Assembly: GCA_902800345.1 (NCBI GenBank)
Contig: CADCDO010000006.1
Coordinates: 1-64,000 of the forward strand
Origin: Fibrobacter succinogenes
GTDB taxonomy: Bacteria > Fibrobacterota > Fibrobacteria > Fibrobacterales > Fibrobacteraceae
Length of the DNA stretch: 64,000 nucleotides
Direction of reading: 5' to 3'
Below, one piece after another: positions 43,441 to 52,412 of this stretch. The notes beneath the pieces were generated by a model that was not told the origin of the DNA, did not search any database, and saw only the letters and a list, made by a program, of their open reading frames with translations. The translations under genes and the position numbers were made by a program. The stretch's first letter is position 1. The number at the start of each line of letters is the position of its first letter.

Positions 43441-43466
43441 ATTGTTAAAAAAAATACATTTGGAAT

Positions 43467-43943
43467 ATGGCTGTCGATGAAGCGACAAAAAAACAGGACG
43501 AGTTAGAACTTTATCAAATTGATGATAAGGCCATAGTCCCTTTCTTTCAGAAACATCTGGAAGAGTTACGACAGTTCATCCATGAACATCGCCAAGATAG
43601 GCTTAATTTATTGGTACTTTTAAAGCAATTTATCCGTACTTATCGCATGCCTTTCAATATGCAGCGCTACATGGAAGTCCAAAGGACGTTTATCCAGCGT
43701 TCCCTGCATGATAAAATCCAGGATCGCCAACTTGCTGTAAGCCACTGGATTCAGGAATTCGCCGGTCGCCATCGCAATCGCATGATTCAGCTGCAGTGTC
43801 TGTACCTCGATAGGGTCAAAGATCAACTCTTGCCGGAAATCGAGAAAATGCTTGCGAACCGTATCGACCATTTGCAGGATAAATTGGACAATCGTGACGA
43901 GTCGAACAATCCGCCGCCACCTCCTGAAAATCCAGTCCAGTAA
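43467..43943 (+). CDS. Hypothetical helical cytoplasmic protein, 158 aa
   Basis: No family was recognised. It is highly charged and helical, rich in Gln, Arg, His and Asp, with likely coiled-coil stretches (FFQKHLEELRQFIHEHRQDR, residues about 27-46; IEKMLANRIDHLQDKLDNRD, about 128-147) and a PPPPPENP tail. The ATG follows a TACATTTG box by 4 nt, suggesting a leaderless mRNA. It converges with the next gene 18 bp away. Confidence 0.7.
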   Translation: MAVDEATKKQDELELYQIDDKAIVPFFQKHLEELRQFIHEHRQDRLNLLVLLKQFIRTYRMPFNMQRYMEVQRTFIQRSLHDKIQDRQLAVSHWIQEFAGRHRNRMIQLQCLYLDRVKDQLLPEIEKMLANRIDHLQDKLDNRDESNNPPPPPENPVQ

Positions 43944-43961
43944 GAACGTCTAGTCTTCTGT

Positions 43962-44954
43962 TTAATCTAGTTTATCAAAGAAAATATCGCCGTCTTGAAT
44001 CGCGATGGTAATCGTGTGCGTTCCTTTGTTGCCCATGTCGTTGTAATGGACGAGGTATTTGCCGTCGCCTAAAGGTTCTATCTTTTCGACTTCCTGGATG
44101 TCCTCGCCATCCTGCGCGTTGCTGCGGAACTTCCAGACGGCGTAGCCGCCGCCATCGATGAATTCGTTGTCGTACGCTTTTGAAAGTTCTTGGGCGAGCT
44201 CTTTCGTGCAATACTTTGTAATGACGGAATCGTTCGCAAACTCGTTTCCAAAGATATGTTTGCTGTAGAACGTCTGGATTTTTGCTATGGCTTTGGAGTC
44301 TACGTCGTTGCTTGTGTTCTTTTTGGGATTTTCTGGCATAAAGCCGTGATTCTTGAAAATTTTGAAAATCTTGATGTAACGCTCGTCTTTATGTTTGCCG
44401 GGCACAATGGAAAAACGGTTCAGGCGCTTGTCGTCTGAAACTTCAACAGAAATGCTGACAAGGGAGAATGATGCGGAAGGGTATATTCCCAATCGAACGC
44501 CTAAATTTTTACCTAATGGTCGCGATTCGACAGACTTTAAGTTGAAAACATCCAAAGCGGTAAATTCATCGTAGATGGTTTTGGCTTCGAGTGAATCAAT
44601 CTGCTCGACTGTTTTTTGGATGTCGTCGCCAAGGCTGTTTTTGTTGGAAACAGTTTTATAGCATTTTGAAAAATCGGGTGTTTCACAAGTGAAATCGAGG
44701 GCGTATCCACCCATGTCGTCTGCGTCAAGGGAATACCTTATGGAGAAAAATTTCCCAGCGGACATGGGCCAAAGTTTAAGTTCTCCTAAATTTATGGACA
44801 AGCTGTGTTCGTCATCATCGTTGAATTCATGAAACGAGTCGACGATAATTCCCGTATCGTCTAGTTTATGTAAAATACTTTCGTGAAAGACTATTAAAGC
44901 TATGGCACTTAGTGCAAGAAAACTAAAAACTGCAATCCAAATGTTTTTTTTCAT
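43962..44954 (-). CDS. Membrane-anchored periplasmic protein with DUF3828-like end
   Basis: A 330-aa protein. Residues about 5-23 form one hydrophobic anchor or uncleaved signal, followed by a periplasmic domain with few Cys. The last ~110 residues (KIQTFYSKHIFGNEF..., TKYCTKELAQELSKAYD, KYLVHYNDMGNKGTHTITI) resemble DUF3828/YqhG-type domains, in which a protein of unknown role senses or binds small ligands. Its upstream region carries the first 39-nt hairpin triplet. Confidence 0.6.
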   Translation of the reverse strand: MKKNIWIAVFSFLALSAIALIVFHESILHKLDDTGIIVDSFHEFNDDDEHSLSINLGELKLWPMSAGKFFSIRYSLDADDMGGYALDFTCETPDFSKCYKTVSNKNSLGDDIQKTVEQIDSLEAKTIYDEFTALDVFNLKSVESRPLGKNLGVRLGIYPSASFSLVSISVEVSDDKRLNRFSIVPGKHKDERYIKIFKIFKNHGFMPENPKKNTSNDVDSKAIAKIQTFYSKHIFGNEFANDSVITKYCTKELAQELSKAYDNEFIDGGGYAVWKFRSNAQDGEDIQEVEKIEPLGDGKYLVHYNDMGNKGTHTITIAIQDGDIFFDKLD

Positions 44955-45042
44955 TTCAAATGATCCTTAACATAAAAGGTCGTAGTAAAATTAACGTTTT
45001 TTATGGAGATTGTGTTCCTTGCAGGACGAATTTTGCGATTTT

Positions 45043-45261
45043 GTGCTACCAAATCCCCATTTTTTGATGCTTTGGTAGCATATTTTTTACTTTGTATGAT
45101 GAAAATACAGCCGTATGGATGGTTTATGTGTTACTGAATCTGCTTTTTTTACCATTTTGGTAACATAATCTGCGGTGTAAATTCAAATTTTTTGAGAAAA
45201 ACGCTTAGTTTGTACGCAAAATGTGCTACCGAACAAAGATTTTTTTTGCATTTGGTAGCAT
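45043..45261. repeat. Triplet of 39-nt inverted-repeat sites, copy 1
   Basis: Sites lie at 45043-45081, 45128-45166 and 45223-45261, each 39 nt from GTGYTAC to GTARCAT with an 11-nt left arm, ~17-nt variable centre and 11-nt right arm. Start-to-start spacings are 85 and 95 bp, the reverse of copies 2 and 3, so this copy is probably inverted. It fills most of the 349-bp gap 44955-45303; no gene is visible there. Confidence 0.85.
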
Positions 45262-45303
45262 TTTTTCGCATTTCGGACCCTTTTGGTGTGCCAAAACCAG
45301 TTT

Positions 45304-45744
45304 TTAAGGTAGAATGGTTATCGGAGTTCCGTCTTTTACCGCATCGTATATTTCTTCGATTTCGTCGTTTGTGACCGCGATGCAGCCGGCAGTCCAGTCT
45401 TTCCACTTGTGCCAAAATTTAAAAAGGAACGCCGAAATCTTGTTCGGGTAGCCGTGGATCATGATATCCCCGCCGGGCTCGTAATTGCCTTCTTTCGCGG
45501 CCTTGATTTGCTCCGCGTCCGGGTACGAAATCCTCAGCGATAAATGAAAATCGCTGTTGGGGTTGTGCTTCTCGATGGTGTATTTGCCCTCGGGCGTCTT
45601 GTTGTCGCCGGATTTGACCTTTGCGCCCACCGGATTCTTGCCCAGTGAAATTCTGTACGTCTTGACAACATTATCTCCGTTGCGCAAGTGCATTTTTCGG
45701 TTCGCCTTTTCTACGAGAATGTTATCGATGGGGGTGGTGAGCAT
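45304..45744 (-). CDS. L,D-transpeptidase (YkuD domain)
   Basis: A 146-aa catalytic domain: IMIHGYPNK and the catalytic Cys/His motif HGYP...WTAGCIAVTNDEIEEIY (Cys near residue 121) are complete. It cross-links peptidoglycan or anchors proteins to it. The annotated ATG lacks a signal peptide, yet the same frame continues upstream to 45810 and encodes LLLLTFLLYSC, a lipobox with Cys at 45772-45774. This frame has no start codon before a TGA; a TTG at 45815-45817 lies one base out of frame. Either the gene has a frameshift or this N-terminus is an unusual start. Confidence 0.8.
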   Translation of the reverse strand: MLTTPIDNILVEKANRKMHLRNGDNVVKTYRISLGKNPVGAKVKSGDNKTPEGKYTIEKHNPNSDFHLSLRISYPDAEQIKAAKEGNYEPGGDIMIHGYPNKISAFLFKFWHKWKDWTAGCIAVTNDEIEEIYDAVKDGTPITILP

Positions 45745-45817
45745 GGTTTTAGGAGATTCCTTTTCCGAAGAGCATGAATATAATAGAAATGTTAGTAAAA
45801 GTAGGGTACCCGTTCAA

Positions 45818-46148
45818 TTATTACCGGATGTTTTTGAAATGTTGTTTGTTGGATATCTATGAACTCGAAAAAGGAATGCTCGTTATCCGTGCAGACGGAG
45901 CGTCCTTGAGCCGTAAAGAAAACGGAATGAGTAAGATGGACGGTGAAATATCTTAAAAATGCTCGAAAATGCGACTCAAGCTGAAAATTGTCTTGAAATG
46001 AACCCCTTTGTTTTTTTACACGACCCGATATGGCTCGATTTTTTCTTGAAATTTACAACGATTTGTTTAGAATTGTTGACAGATTAGTACCTCCAGAGAA
46101 AAAAATTTGTAGTTTATATCCGTAACTTCAAATTTGTAGGAGAAGGTT
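45818..46148. other. Intergenic region between L,D-transpeptidase and FISUMP gene
   Basis: A 331-bp gap between divergent genes. A short + frame (45774-45956) ending ELEKGMLVIRADGASLSRKE is open, but I recognise nothing in it and its coding status is doubtful. A TATATCC box at about 46116 and AGGAG at about 46138 probably serve the FISUMP gene. Nothing else was seen. Confidence 0.5.
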
Positions 46149-47465
46149 ATGAATTTATCTTTTGGTTTGAAGCAAGGCTTATTGCTTTCGGTCTCGGCTA
46201 TGCTTTGTAGCCTTGTGGCTTGCACATCAGACGATGAAACTGTCTTGGCCTATTATCCAAAGACTGCGGAAATCAAGGATGGAAAGCTTGTTGATTACCG
46301 CGACGGCAACGAGTATGGGATTGCGAAGATCGGTGGCGTCTATTGGATGACCGAAAATTTGCGCTATGCCGATAGCTCAAGCACAAAGAATCTTAAGGGC
46401 AATTCCTGGTGCTACAATAACGATAAAAAGGAATGTACAAAGAACGGTCGCCTGTATTCATGGACCGCTGCAATGGACCTCACAGCGGAAAAGGGAAAAC
46501 AGTTCAAAACCGATTTCTTTTATGAAAACGTTCAGGGCATTTGTCCCGAGGGCTGGTTTATCCCGAAATCTTCGGATTGGCGCAAATTGCTTGAATATGT
46601 AGAGGCGCACAATGGTGGTGAAGGTAGCGGCACAAGCTTGAAGTCGGTTGACGGCTGGGATGAAGTCGATTCCGTTGCGGCTCCGACGAACCGCTTTGGT
46701 TTTTACGGTACGGCTTCCGGTCGTCGCAATAACGATGGCGAAACCTTTATGAAGAAGGGGCAACATGCCTTTTTCTGGACTTCCGACAACAATGACGAAG
46801 GTACAGCTCATGGCTGGACGCTCCATAGCGATGTGGATGCCCTCCAGGAAGGTTTTTACTACAAGGACCACGGACTCTCCGTCCGCTGCATGAGCACTCA
46901 TAATTACGGCAATGTGAAGTTGGACTCTTCGTATTTGGAAAATATTCCGCATAATTACGGTACATTGAAATATGAAGGTGAAAAGTATAGAACTGTGAAA
47001 ATTGCAGAGCTCACTTGGATGGCCGACAACATGAATTATGAAGTCAAGGGTAGCCACTGCTATAATGACGATAAGGATAATTGCAGCAAGTATGGGCGCC
47101 TCTATACGTACGAAGCCGCAAAGAGCGTTTGCCCGGAGGGCTGGCGCTTGCCGACTTCCTCGGAATTCAAGAAGTTGATCATGGTCTCTGGTTCGGGTGC
47201 CTCGTTGCGTTCTACCAAGGGCTGGACCGACAAGGCTACAAGAGGCCTCAACTTCTGGGGCTTTGACGCGAAACCTGCCGGCGGAAAGGAAAATAGCGAT
47301 TACTTTGACTTGAAGATGAGCGCCTATTTCTGGATGAACGACGGATCGCAGAATGATGATGTTGTCTCTGCACTGTGGTTGAATTACTATAACACGAATG
47401 CGGAAATCGTAAACCGTAGTACGTCCAACGAATTCTCCGTCCGCTGCGTGAAAGAAGAAGAATAG
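46149..47465 (+). CDS. FISUMP-domain lipoprotein with two domain copies
   Basis: A 438-aa lipoprotein: the signal ends LCSLVAC (Cys 27). Two Fibrobacter succinogenes major paralogous (TIGR02145) domains follow, about residues 45-255 and 275-436. Each has KIGGVYWMTENLRY or KIAELTWMADNMNYE near the start, a SWCYNNDKKECTKNGRLYSW-type block, CPEGW in the middle and a C-terminal SVRCM/SVRCVK. The family is secreted, strongly expanded in Fibrobacter and of unknown function, probably surface-attached. It has a normal Shine-Dalgarno. Confidence 0.9.
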   Translation: MNLSFGLKQGLLLSVSAMLCSLVACTSDDETVLAYYPKTAEIKDGKLVDYRDGNEYGIAKIGGVYWMTENLRYADSSSTKNLKGNSWCYNNDKKECTKNGRLYSWTAAMDLTAEKGKQFKTDFFYENVQGICPEGWFIPKSSDWRKLLEYVEAHNGGEGSGTSLKSVDGWDEVDSVAAPTNRFGFYGTASGRRNNDGETFMKKGQHAFFWTSDNNDEGTAHGWTLHSDVDALQEGFYYKDHGLSVRCMSTHNYGNVKLDSSYLENIPHNYGTLKYEGEKYRTVKIAELTWMADNMNYEVKGSHCYNDDKDNCSKYGRLYTYEAAKSVCPEGWRLPTSSEFKKLIMVSGSGASLRSTKGWTDKATRGLNFWGFDAKPAGGKENSDYFDLKMSAYFWMNDGSQNDDVVSALWLNYYNTNAEIVNRSTSNEFSVRCVKEEE

Positions 47466-47525
47466 GCTCAGTCATCCTGGACTGTTTCCAGGATGGACGT
47501 TGTTACATATTCCTGCTGATTTGAT

Positions 47526-47555
47526 AAAAAGTGCCGCACGTCCGTGCGGCTTTTT
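47526..47555. terminator. Intrinsic terminator downstream of FISUMP gene
   Basis: AAAAAGTGCCGCACG...CGTGCGGCTTTTT forms a GC-rich stem with A and T flanks. A weaker hairpin, CATCCTGG...CCAGGATG, lies at 47473-47495 just after the stop. Confidence 0.8.
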
Positions 47556-47629
47556 GATTTACAAGTACTTTTGCCTGCAAGATGATTTTGCGAAGCCCGT
47601 TTAAAAAGAGGGCTTTAGGCGGAGTGTAA

Positions 47630-47663
47630 AAAAAAGCCGCGCTGCTCAAATGCGTGGCTTTTT
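47630..47663. terminator. Intrinsic terminator of the outer-membrane gene at 47670
   Basis: AAAAAAAGCCGCGC...GTGGCTTTTT is an imperfect stem with A and T flanks just after the - strand stop. Another AAGCCC/GGGCTT hairpin is at about 47593-47617. Confidence 0.7.
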
Positions 47664-47669
47664 CATATT

Positions 47670-48923
47670 CTAGAATCCTATGCTTGCTTGGACCATGTAA
47701 ATTCGGTTTTCGTCCTGGCCCGTATAGTAGCCGCGTTCTTCGCCCCATGTGGCAAAGTCAAAGCTGAAGAATCGTAATACTTCGACGCCGACACCCGCAG
47801 TGGGGTAGCCGCCTCTGAATCCGCCCGCGAGCCGCAAGACGAGGAATCGCACTTCGTTATTGAGTCCTGGAATGGCAAGCAGCGTCTGCTCCAGTTCAAA
47901 GCCGAAGTTGAGATGGCTGAAGAACTTGTAGTTCCTGTCGCAATTGAACATGTCGGCAAAGTCTACCGCGACGTTGAATTTACGTCCGAAGCCTGTATTG
48001 CTGTTCATGAATTTGGGGCTGTAGTTTGCTCCGATGGTAAAGTTAGGAATCAGCGTTTCTCCGGCGAGCTGCTTGAAGTAAATGTCCCGGAGCGATGCGC
48101 CGAAACGAACTTCGCGGCTGTACTGGTAAAGGACGCCCATGTCGATTCCAAACGAGAACGTCTTGGAATCGAAGAAATCGTCCGTGGCGTTGTCGAGCTG
48201 GTTGTCCAAAGTATCCATGATGGTGCTGTAGTTTGCAAGCCCGATAGTAATCATGTTGACTTTATGGCGCTTTGCCAGTTTTCCGCCAAGGCCTACGGAA
48301 AGTTGGTTCGGGATGATTTCATAGGCGCCGCCTATTTGCCCGACGGCGTCGATGTAGAACGTATCGACAACAAGGTAGGGGATGATCAAACCGCCGTCAA
48401 TATACGGAGATACGCCGCCGTTCATCCAGAATGCCGCACCGAAATTGTGGAATGCCATTTCGGCATCGATTTTCAGCCTGACATCCAGGTTCTTGTGGTC
48501 GTAGGAATTGATAGTCTTGATGTACTTTGGATTCTTGACAAGTGAATCGAGTATGGCGCTTGTTTCACTTGTTTTTGAATTTTTTGCGGCATCCTGTGCG
48601 GACCTGAACAGGTCCTGAACGTCCTTGACGTCGTTATATGTCGAAAGAAACTTGCTGAATTCCCCGGCTCCACCGACGGTTATACGCATGTCGCCGATCC
48701 AGTTCCGTGGGTAGTAACCTTGTTCCGGACGCTTGTCGTAGTTGCCGAGCCTGTTGATTTGGCTCAGACCGGCGTAGTTGTAATGGATTGCTTCTTTGTC
48801 ATCGACGACAGCCACGTGGGCGCCGCCCATGGATTCTGCTCGGAGTGAAAAATGCGTAGGCGATTTTGCCGATACGATGCCGAATGAACAGGCGAGAACT
48901 GCAAGTAGTGTTACTTTATTCAT
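47670..48923 (-). CDS. PorV/UPF0164-like outer-membrane beta-barrel protein
   Basis: A 417-aa protein with a signal peptide ending FGIVSA, then FSLRAESMGGAHVAVVDDKE and HYNYAGL, the G-M-G-G-A-x-V-A-x-x-D-D...N-x-A-G-L pattern of PorV- and FadL-related barrel proteins. It ends with Phe (MVQASIGF). The start is the ATG at 48923 after AGGGAG, overlapping the upstream gene's stop by 4 bp. It is probably co-expressed with the lipoprotein at 48920-50284, and the two may work at the surface together. Confidence 0.78.
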   Translation of the reverse strand: MNKVTLLAVLACSFGIVSAKSPTHFSLRAESMGGAHVAVVDDKEAIHYNYAGLSQINRLGNYDKRPEQGYYPRNWIGDMRITVGGAGEFSKFLSTYNDVKDVQDLFRSAQDAAKNSKTSETSAILDSLVKNPKYIKTINSYDHKNLDVRLKIDAEMAFHNFGAAFWMNGGVSPYIDGGLIIPYLVVDTFYIDAVGQIGGAYEIIPNQLSVGLGGKLAKRHKVNMITIGLANYSTIMDTLDNQLDNATDDFFDSKTFSFGIDMGVLYQYSREVRFGASLRDIYFKQLAGETLIPNFTIGANYSPKFMNSNTGFGRKFNVAVDFADMFNCDRNYKFFSHLNFGFELEQTLLAIPGLNNEVRFLVLRLAGGFRGGYPTAGVGVEVLRFFSFDFATWGEERGYYTGQDENRIYMVQASIGF

Positions 48924-50284
48924 TTTGCGTTTCTCCCTTCGAACCACTTGAGGAACTCTTTTTCATCGTAGTTGACCCAGCATCCGCCGACCATTTCTTT
49001 TCGTTTTTTCAATGAGTACTTGATGTTGTTTACATCGGTATCGTGACGGATAAGTTCTTTGTTCTTTATTTTGTCGTTAAGATTCTTTCCGGGGAATTTC
49101 AAGTCGATGGCGAATTTGAGACGGTGGTTTTTCTTGTCGTCGCGTTCATCGGGATCGCGGATGACGTATTTCCATTCGTTCTTGTCTTTGCTTGCCATTT
49201 TTCCGTTCATGTCGATGTCGATGGTCTCGTATTTCTCGATGATGTTGAGCGAATCGACTTGAGCCTTGGTGAGGTCGTATGTCTTCGCGTCCTTGCCTTC
49301 GGCTATGATTTCGTCCCAGTTCGTCGGATTTTTCACCAGGACGACAACGCGGTAGTCACGGGCGTCTTCGTCGATTTCTCCGTCGCCGTCGTTATCGTAA
49401 TTGTCGACAATCTCTTCGTCCACGCATCCGTCTCCGTCATCGTCAATAACGTTCCCGAAGTTGAAGAATACGTCGGTGCGGTCGTCGTCGATGGTTTGTG
49501 CCCTGTCGTTCAGCTGGATGACCGTGTTGGCCAATCCGACCGTGGCGTCGGCATAGAAATCGTCGCCCAGTTCCTGGCGGGTCGAATCGGGCAGGTAAGC
49601 TTTGATGATTTCGGCGGCGCTTTCCGGCGATGTCTTGATGGCTTCGGCTGCCGATGCCATGTCCTGGAGGAACGGCCTGAGGCTATCGCCGAGGTCGTTC
49701 AGGGAATTCAGGTTCACTTGCATGCTGGAGTTGTTCGACGCAATTATGGAATTGATTTCGGTTTGGACGTTCCTGATACGGAGCGCCGCCTTGGTGAGCT
49801 GCAAAATGGTATAGCTGTCCGCAATGTCGCTGAACCGCACCTTCTTGTCTGTCTTGCCCAACGTGTCGCGGGCGACGAACTTATTGAGGTACAGCATGAC
49901 GGAGTCGATTCCTTGCGATATGGTTCTTGCCTTGGAATCGTCCATATTGAGGAATCCGTTTTTACCGTTTTCATCGGAGGTCTGGGCGTAGGACATCAGT
50001 TCAAAGACGTTGAGCCCTTCTTGGCTGTTCAGTACGCATTTGGCGAGCCCTATCCAAGCTTCGGAGTATCCGGAATCTGCATCGAGAGCCCTGTTGAAGA
50101 ACTTGCGGGCCGCGTCGTAGTTGGACTTCTGGAATTCCAGGTAGCCATCGAGCGTAAGGGCTTCCGGATCGCCGTTATCGGCGTCGTGACTGTCTGTCGG
50201 GTGAAACAGGTTGCAACCGGCAAAGCCCGCAGACAAAGCGATTACAATGGACCATAACCATTTCCCATGCGTTTTTTTACTCAT
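48920..50284 (-). CDS. TPR lipoprotein with Asp-rich calcium-type repeats
   Basis: A 454-aa lipoprotein (signal ending LSAGFAGC, Cys 24). Residues about 43-90 contain a TPR (YDAARKFFNRALDADSGYSEAW). At residues about 285-315, DDDGDGCVDEEIVDNYDNDGDGEIDEDA is a pair of thrombospondin type 3-like D-x-D-x-D-G calcium loops. No catalytic motif was found. Its last 4 bp overlap the barrel gene, indicating coupling; together they look like an outer-membrane assembly or secretion pair. AGGA precedes the ATG. Confidence 0.75.
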   Translation of the reverse strand: MSKKTHGKWLWSIVIALSAGFAGCNLFHPTDSHDADNGDPEALTLDGYLEFQKSNYDAARKFFNRALDADSGYSEAWIGLAKCVLNSQEGLNVFELMSYAQTSDENGKNGFLNMDDSKARTISQGIDSVMLYLNKFVARDTLGKTDKKVRFSDIADSYTILQLTKAALRIRNVQTEINSIIASNNSSMQVNLNSLNDLGDSLRPFLQDMASAAEAIKTSPESAAEIIKAYLPDSTRQELGDDFYADATVGLANTVIQLNDRAQTIDDDRTDVFFNFGNVIDDDGDGCVDEEIVDNYDNDGDGEIDEDARDYRVVVLVKNPTNWDEIIAEGKDAKTYDLTKAQVDSLNIIEKYETIDIDMNGKMASKDKNEWKYVIRDPDERDDKKNHRLKFAIDLKFPGKNLNDKIKNKELIRHDTDVNNIKYSLKKRKEMVGGCWVNYDEKEFLKWFEGRNAK

Positions 50285-50394
50285 TCTGCTAGTCCTGATA
50301 GGATTACTCTGTATAAAAAAATAACTTCATTCTTACAAAAATGAATATTTTGCTTTTTTTTATTGGCTTTTTTTACGATAATCCCTTAAAAAAA

Positions 50395-50402
50395 TATATT
50401 TG
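50395..50402 (+). promoter_or_regulatory. TATATTTG promoter box near a start codon
   Basis: TATATTTG ends 6 nt before the ATG at 50409, and no Shine-Dalgarno is present between them. This suggests a leaderless transcript, as at ribE. Confidence 0.55.
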
Positions 50403-50408
50403 CGCTCA

Positions 50409-51164
50409 ATGGATGCTTATAAAGAGTATTTTCCGACGAAATCTTACCGCATCGCGGAGTTGCGACTATCGTCTCTGCTTCGGGTCGAAAGGGATCGCCT
50501 GGACGGCGTCGCCTCTTCGTTAGGGCGGGAATGCGCCATTGGCGCGGACAATCTGCGGGAACAGCTGCCGCAGATTCTTCGGTTTACGGAATCATATCAT
50601 GAAGCATACGACCAGTATTTAAAGGCGGTACTTGTGCAACAGCCGCGCCCGATCCAATGCAGGCCGGCGTGCGGCAACTGCTGCCACCATTATCCGATGT
50701 CGGTCGAGCCTTTTGAACTTATTGCCATGTACTGCGAGCTGCGCAAGAGGGATGACTTGCTTTCGTTGATGGAGGCTTGCCAGATGCGCTCCGAAAAGTT
50801 CGAGTCGTTTTTCGAGAACCGCAAGGGGGCGGGGCTATCCGAGGACGAAGCCGAAGACGGAGCGCTTCACGATTATTTTGCGTGGTGGCGTCCATGCCCG
50901 TTCTCGAACGTGGCGGGCGATTGCACTATCTACCCGCTTCGGACCGTTTCTTGCCGCATGTACTTTAGCGAGACGGAACCAAAGTATTGCACTCCCGACA
51001 TGCTCCAGACGGAAAAAAACGACAGCTATATCGTTTATATGCCCGATGTTGTCGAAGATGCCGTCTATGGGATTTCGGAACATTATTCCGCGTTGGACTT
51101 GCCGGAAAGTTTTTTTGGCGGTCTTTTGGCATTGAATGGCTATGAAGGAGTTCTGGGCGCATGA
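50409..51164 (+). CDS. YkgJ-family cysteine-cluster protein
   Basis: A 251-aa protein with CGNCCHHYP (about residues 88-96) and later CPFS...GDCTIYPLRPTVSCR-like cysteines (CPFSNVAGDCTIY, VSCRMYF). This is the CxxCx(n)C pattern of the YkgJ/UPF0153 family, predicted zinc or Fe-S cluster proteins of unknown role. The ATG at 50409 is preferred to a TTG at 50400. It overlaps the next gene by 4 bp. Confidence 0.85.
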   Translation: MDAYKEYFPTKSYRIAELRLSSLLRVERDRLDGVASSLGRECAIGADNLREQLPQILRFTESYHEAYDQYLKAVLVQQPRPIQCRPACGNCCHHYPMSVEPFELIAMYCELRKRDDLLSLMEACQMRSEKFESFFENRKGAGLSEDEAEDGALHDYFAWWRPCPFSNVAGDCTIYPLRTVSCRMYFSETEPKYCTPDMLQTEKNDSYIVYMPDVVEDAVYGISEHYSALDLPESFFGGLLALNGYEGVLGA

Positions 51165-51985
51165 ATCCGTTTGAACAAAACGAGAGCCAGCCACTCTCCT
51201 TTGACGGCCAGCTCGACCTGTTCGGCTATGTCGCGGCGGACAATGCTCCCGAAGTCAAGGCGCCCTCGTCAGACTGTTCTGCGAACGGGCTCGTCCATTT
51301 CAAGTACAATCCCTTGATGAAGAAGAGTATTCGCTGCAAGGGCGGGTTCCTGTTTGGGCACCCGGAGGTGTTGCTCCCGGCGTACATGAAGGCGCCGGAG
51401 TTCGCTGCCGCTCGCGAGTTGGCTGCTGAATGGGCGGAACATGCGGTGCGTCGCAAGACGCAAAAGAACAAGGCTATTATCAAGGATTTGGTGAGCCGCT
51501 TTTGGCAGACGGTCGATCAGATTTTTACGGATAAGGGCGAGGCTCCGCTGGCAAGCAAGGGGCGGTTGCCGCCAATCCGTCCGCAGGGTGTGCACCACAA
51601 CTTGACGGACGTGCTTGCCGCAATAAACGACACTTATTTCGGTGGGTTGCTCACGTGCCGTATCACGTGGAGCAACCGCGTGGGCGGGCTGAGTTTCCAT
51701 TCGGTACGCAAGGATCCGGTGACGGGCGAGAGTTTCCATCTCATTAGCATTAGCCGTGGCTATGATGCCGCTAACTGTCCTTTGTATGCAATTGCGGGTG
51801 TCGTTTATCATGAGTGCCTGCATATCGTGATTCCGGTCGAGGAACGTCACGGACGCAGAATCGTTCACGGGCGCGAGTTCCGACAGCGCGAAAAACGCTA
51901 TATCTATTATGATGAATGGATCAAGTGGCACAAGGAAGTGCTGCCCCGCAATATCCGTGCGATGAGACACCATAAGGCGATTTAG
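51161..51985 (+). CDS. SprT-like metallopeptidase-domain protein
   Basis: A 274-aa protein. Residues about 140-270 form a SprT-like domain with YHECLHIVIP (HExxH, zinc and catalytic Glu, about residue 224) and a downstream HGREFRQREK containing the probable third ligand. SprT/Spartan proteins cut DNA-protein crosslinks in eukaryotes; bacterial SprT roles are little known. The N-terminal 130 residues are unassigned. It is coupled to the YkgJ-like gene by a 4-bp overlap. Confidence 0.85.
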   Translation: MNPFEQNESQPLSFDGQLDLFGYVAADNAPEVKAPSSDCSANGLVHFKYNPLMKKSIRCKGGFLFGHPEVLLPAYMKAPEFAAARELAAEWAEHAVRRKTQKNKAIIKDLVSRFWQTVDQIFTDKGEAPLASKGRLPPIRPQGVHHNLTDVLAAINDTYFGGLLTCRITWSNRVGGLSFHSVRKDPVTGESFHLISISRGYDAANCPLYAIAGVVYHECLHIVIPVEERHGRRIVHGREFRQREKRYIYYDEWIKWHKEVLPRNIRAMRHHKAI

Positions 51986-52412
51986 GGCGCTCGATAAAGT
52001 CGGCATACCTGCAATTTATCCGGGAAAAATTGGATATTTATACATGCATGTAACTTGGTGAAAATCAACAAGTTACATTTTTCTTATCCTAAAAAAGTGC
52101 CGTTTTTTGCTCAAAATCGCCATTTTGTTTGAATTTGTATGTTTTATGTAAGAAAAAATCTTGTCAAGGGATGGTTGAAAAAAATCCTGTTGATAAGTTG
52201 TGCGGATGCATAGTGATAATAGTGTTATTCGTACGTTCGTAAGAATGGTGTAAACTGGAAAAAGTCGGATAAAAAATGTTTTTAAAAAAAAAGTGCCCTT
52301 TTTGGACCAAAAACGGACATTTAAAAAATTTTTCGCCCAGGGTGGTTGTTCTTCGGTTTTCCTTTCTTATTTTTTGCTTGCTCTTTTGTACTATTGACTG
52401 GTTTTTTAGATC
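51986..52412. other. A+T-rich intergenic region before the DnaA-like gene
   Basis: A 427-bp gap with long A and T runs (about 52275-52340) and several GTAA/TTAC words. TGTTGATAA at 52188-52196 is one mismatch from a DnaA box; TTATCC words occur at about 52017 and 52084. I see no gene, terminator or clear promoter. An origin or autoregulatory region is possible but unsupported. Confidence 0.5.

Noticed and set aside
45043-45261. Hairpin triplets considered as a CRISPR array
   Set aside because: Only three units, palindromic arms with variable centres, spacing 85-95 bp and no cas genes.
45774-45956. Short + strand frame between L,D-transpeptidase and FISUMP genes
   Set aside because: It overlaps the probable transpeptidase lipobox and has no recognisable feature; kept only as a doubtful item in the gap note.
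49043-50257. 404-codon frame antisense to the TPR lipoprotein
   Set aside because: The lipoprotein has a signal peptide, TPR and coupled neighbour; the antisense frame is a shadow.
51986-52412. Replication origin upstream of the DnaA-like gene
   Set aside because: Only one near-match to a DnaA box, no dnaN neighbour, no change of gene orientation and a protein with altered box-reading residues; A+T-richness alone is not enough.
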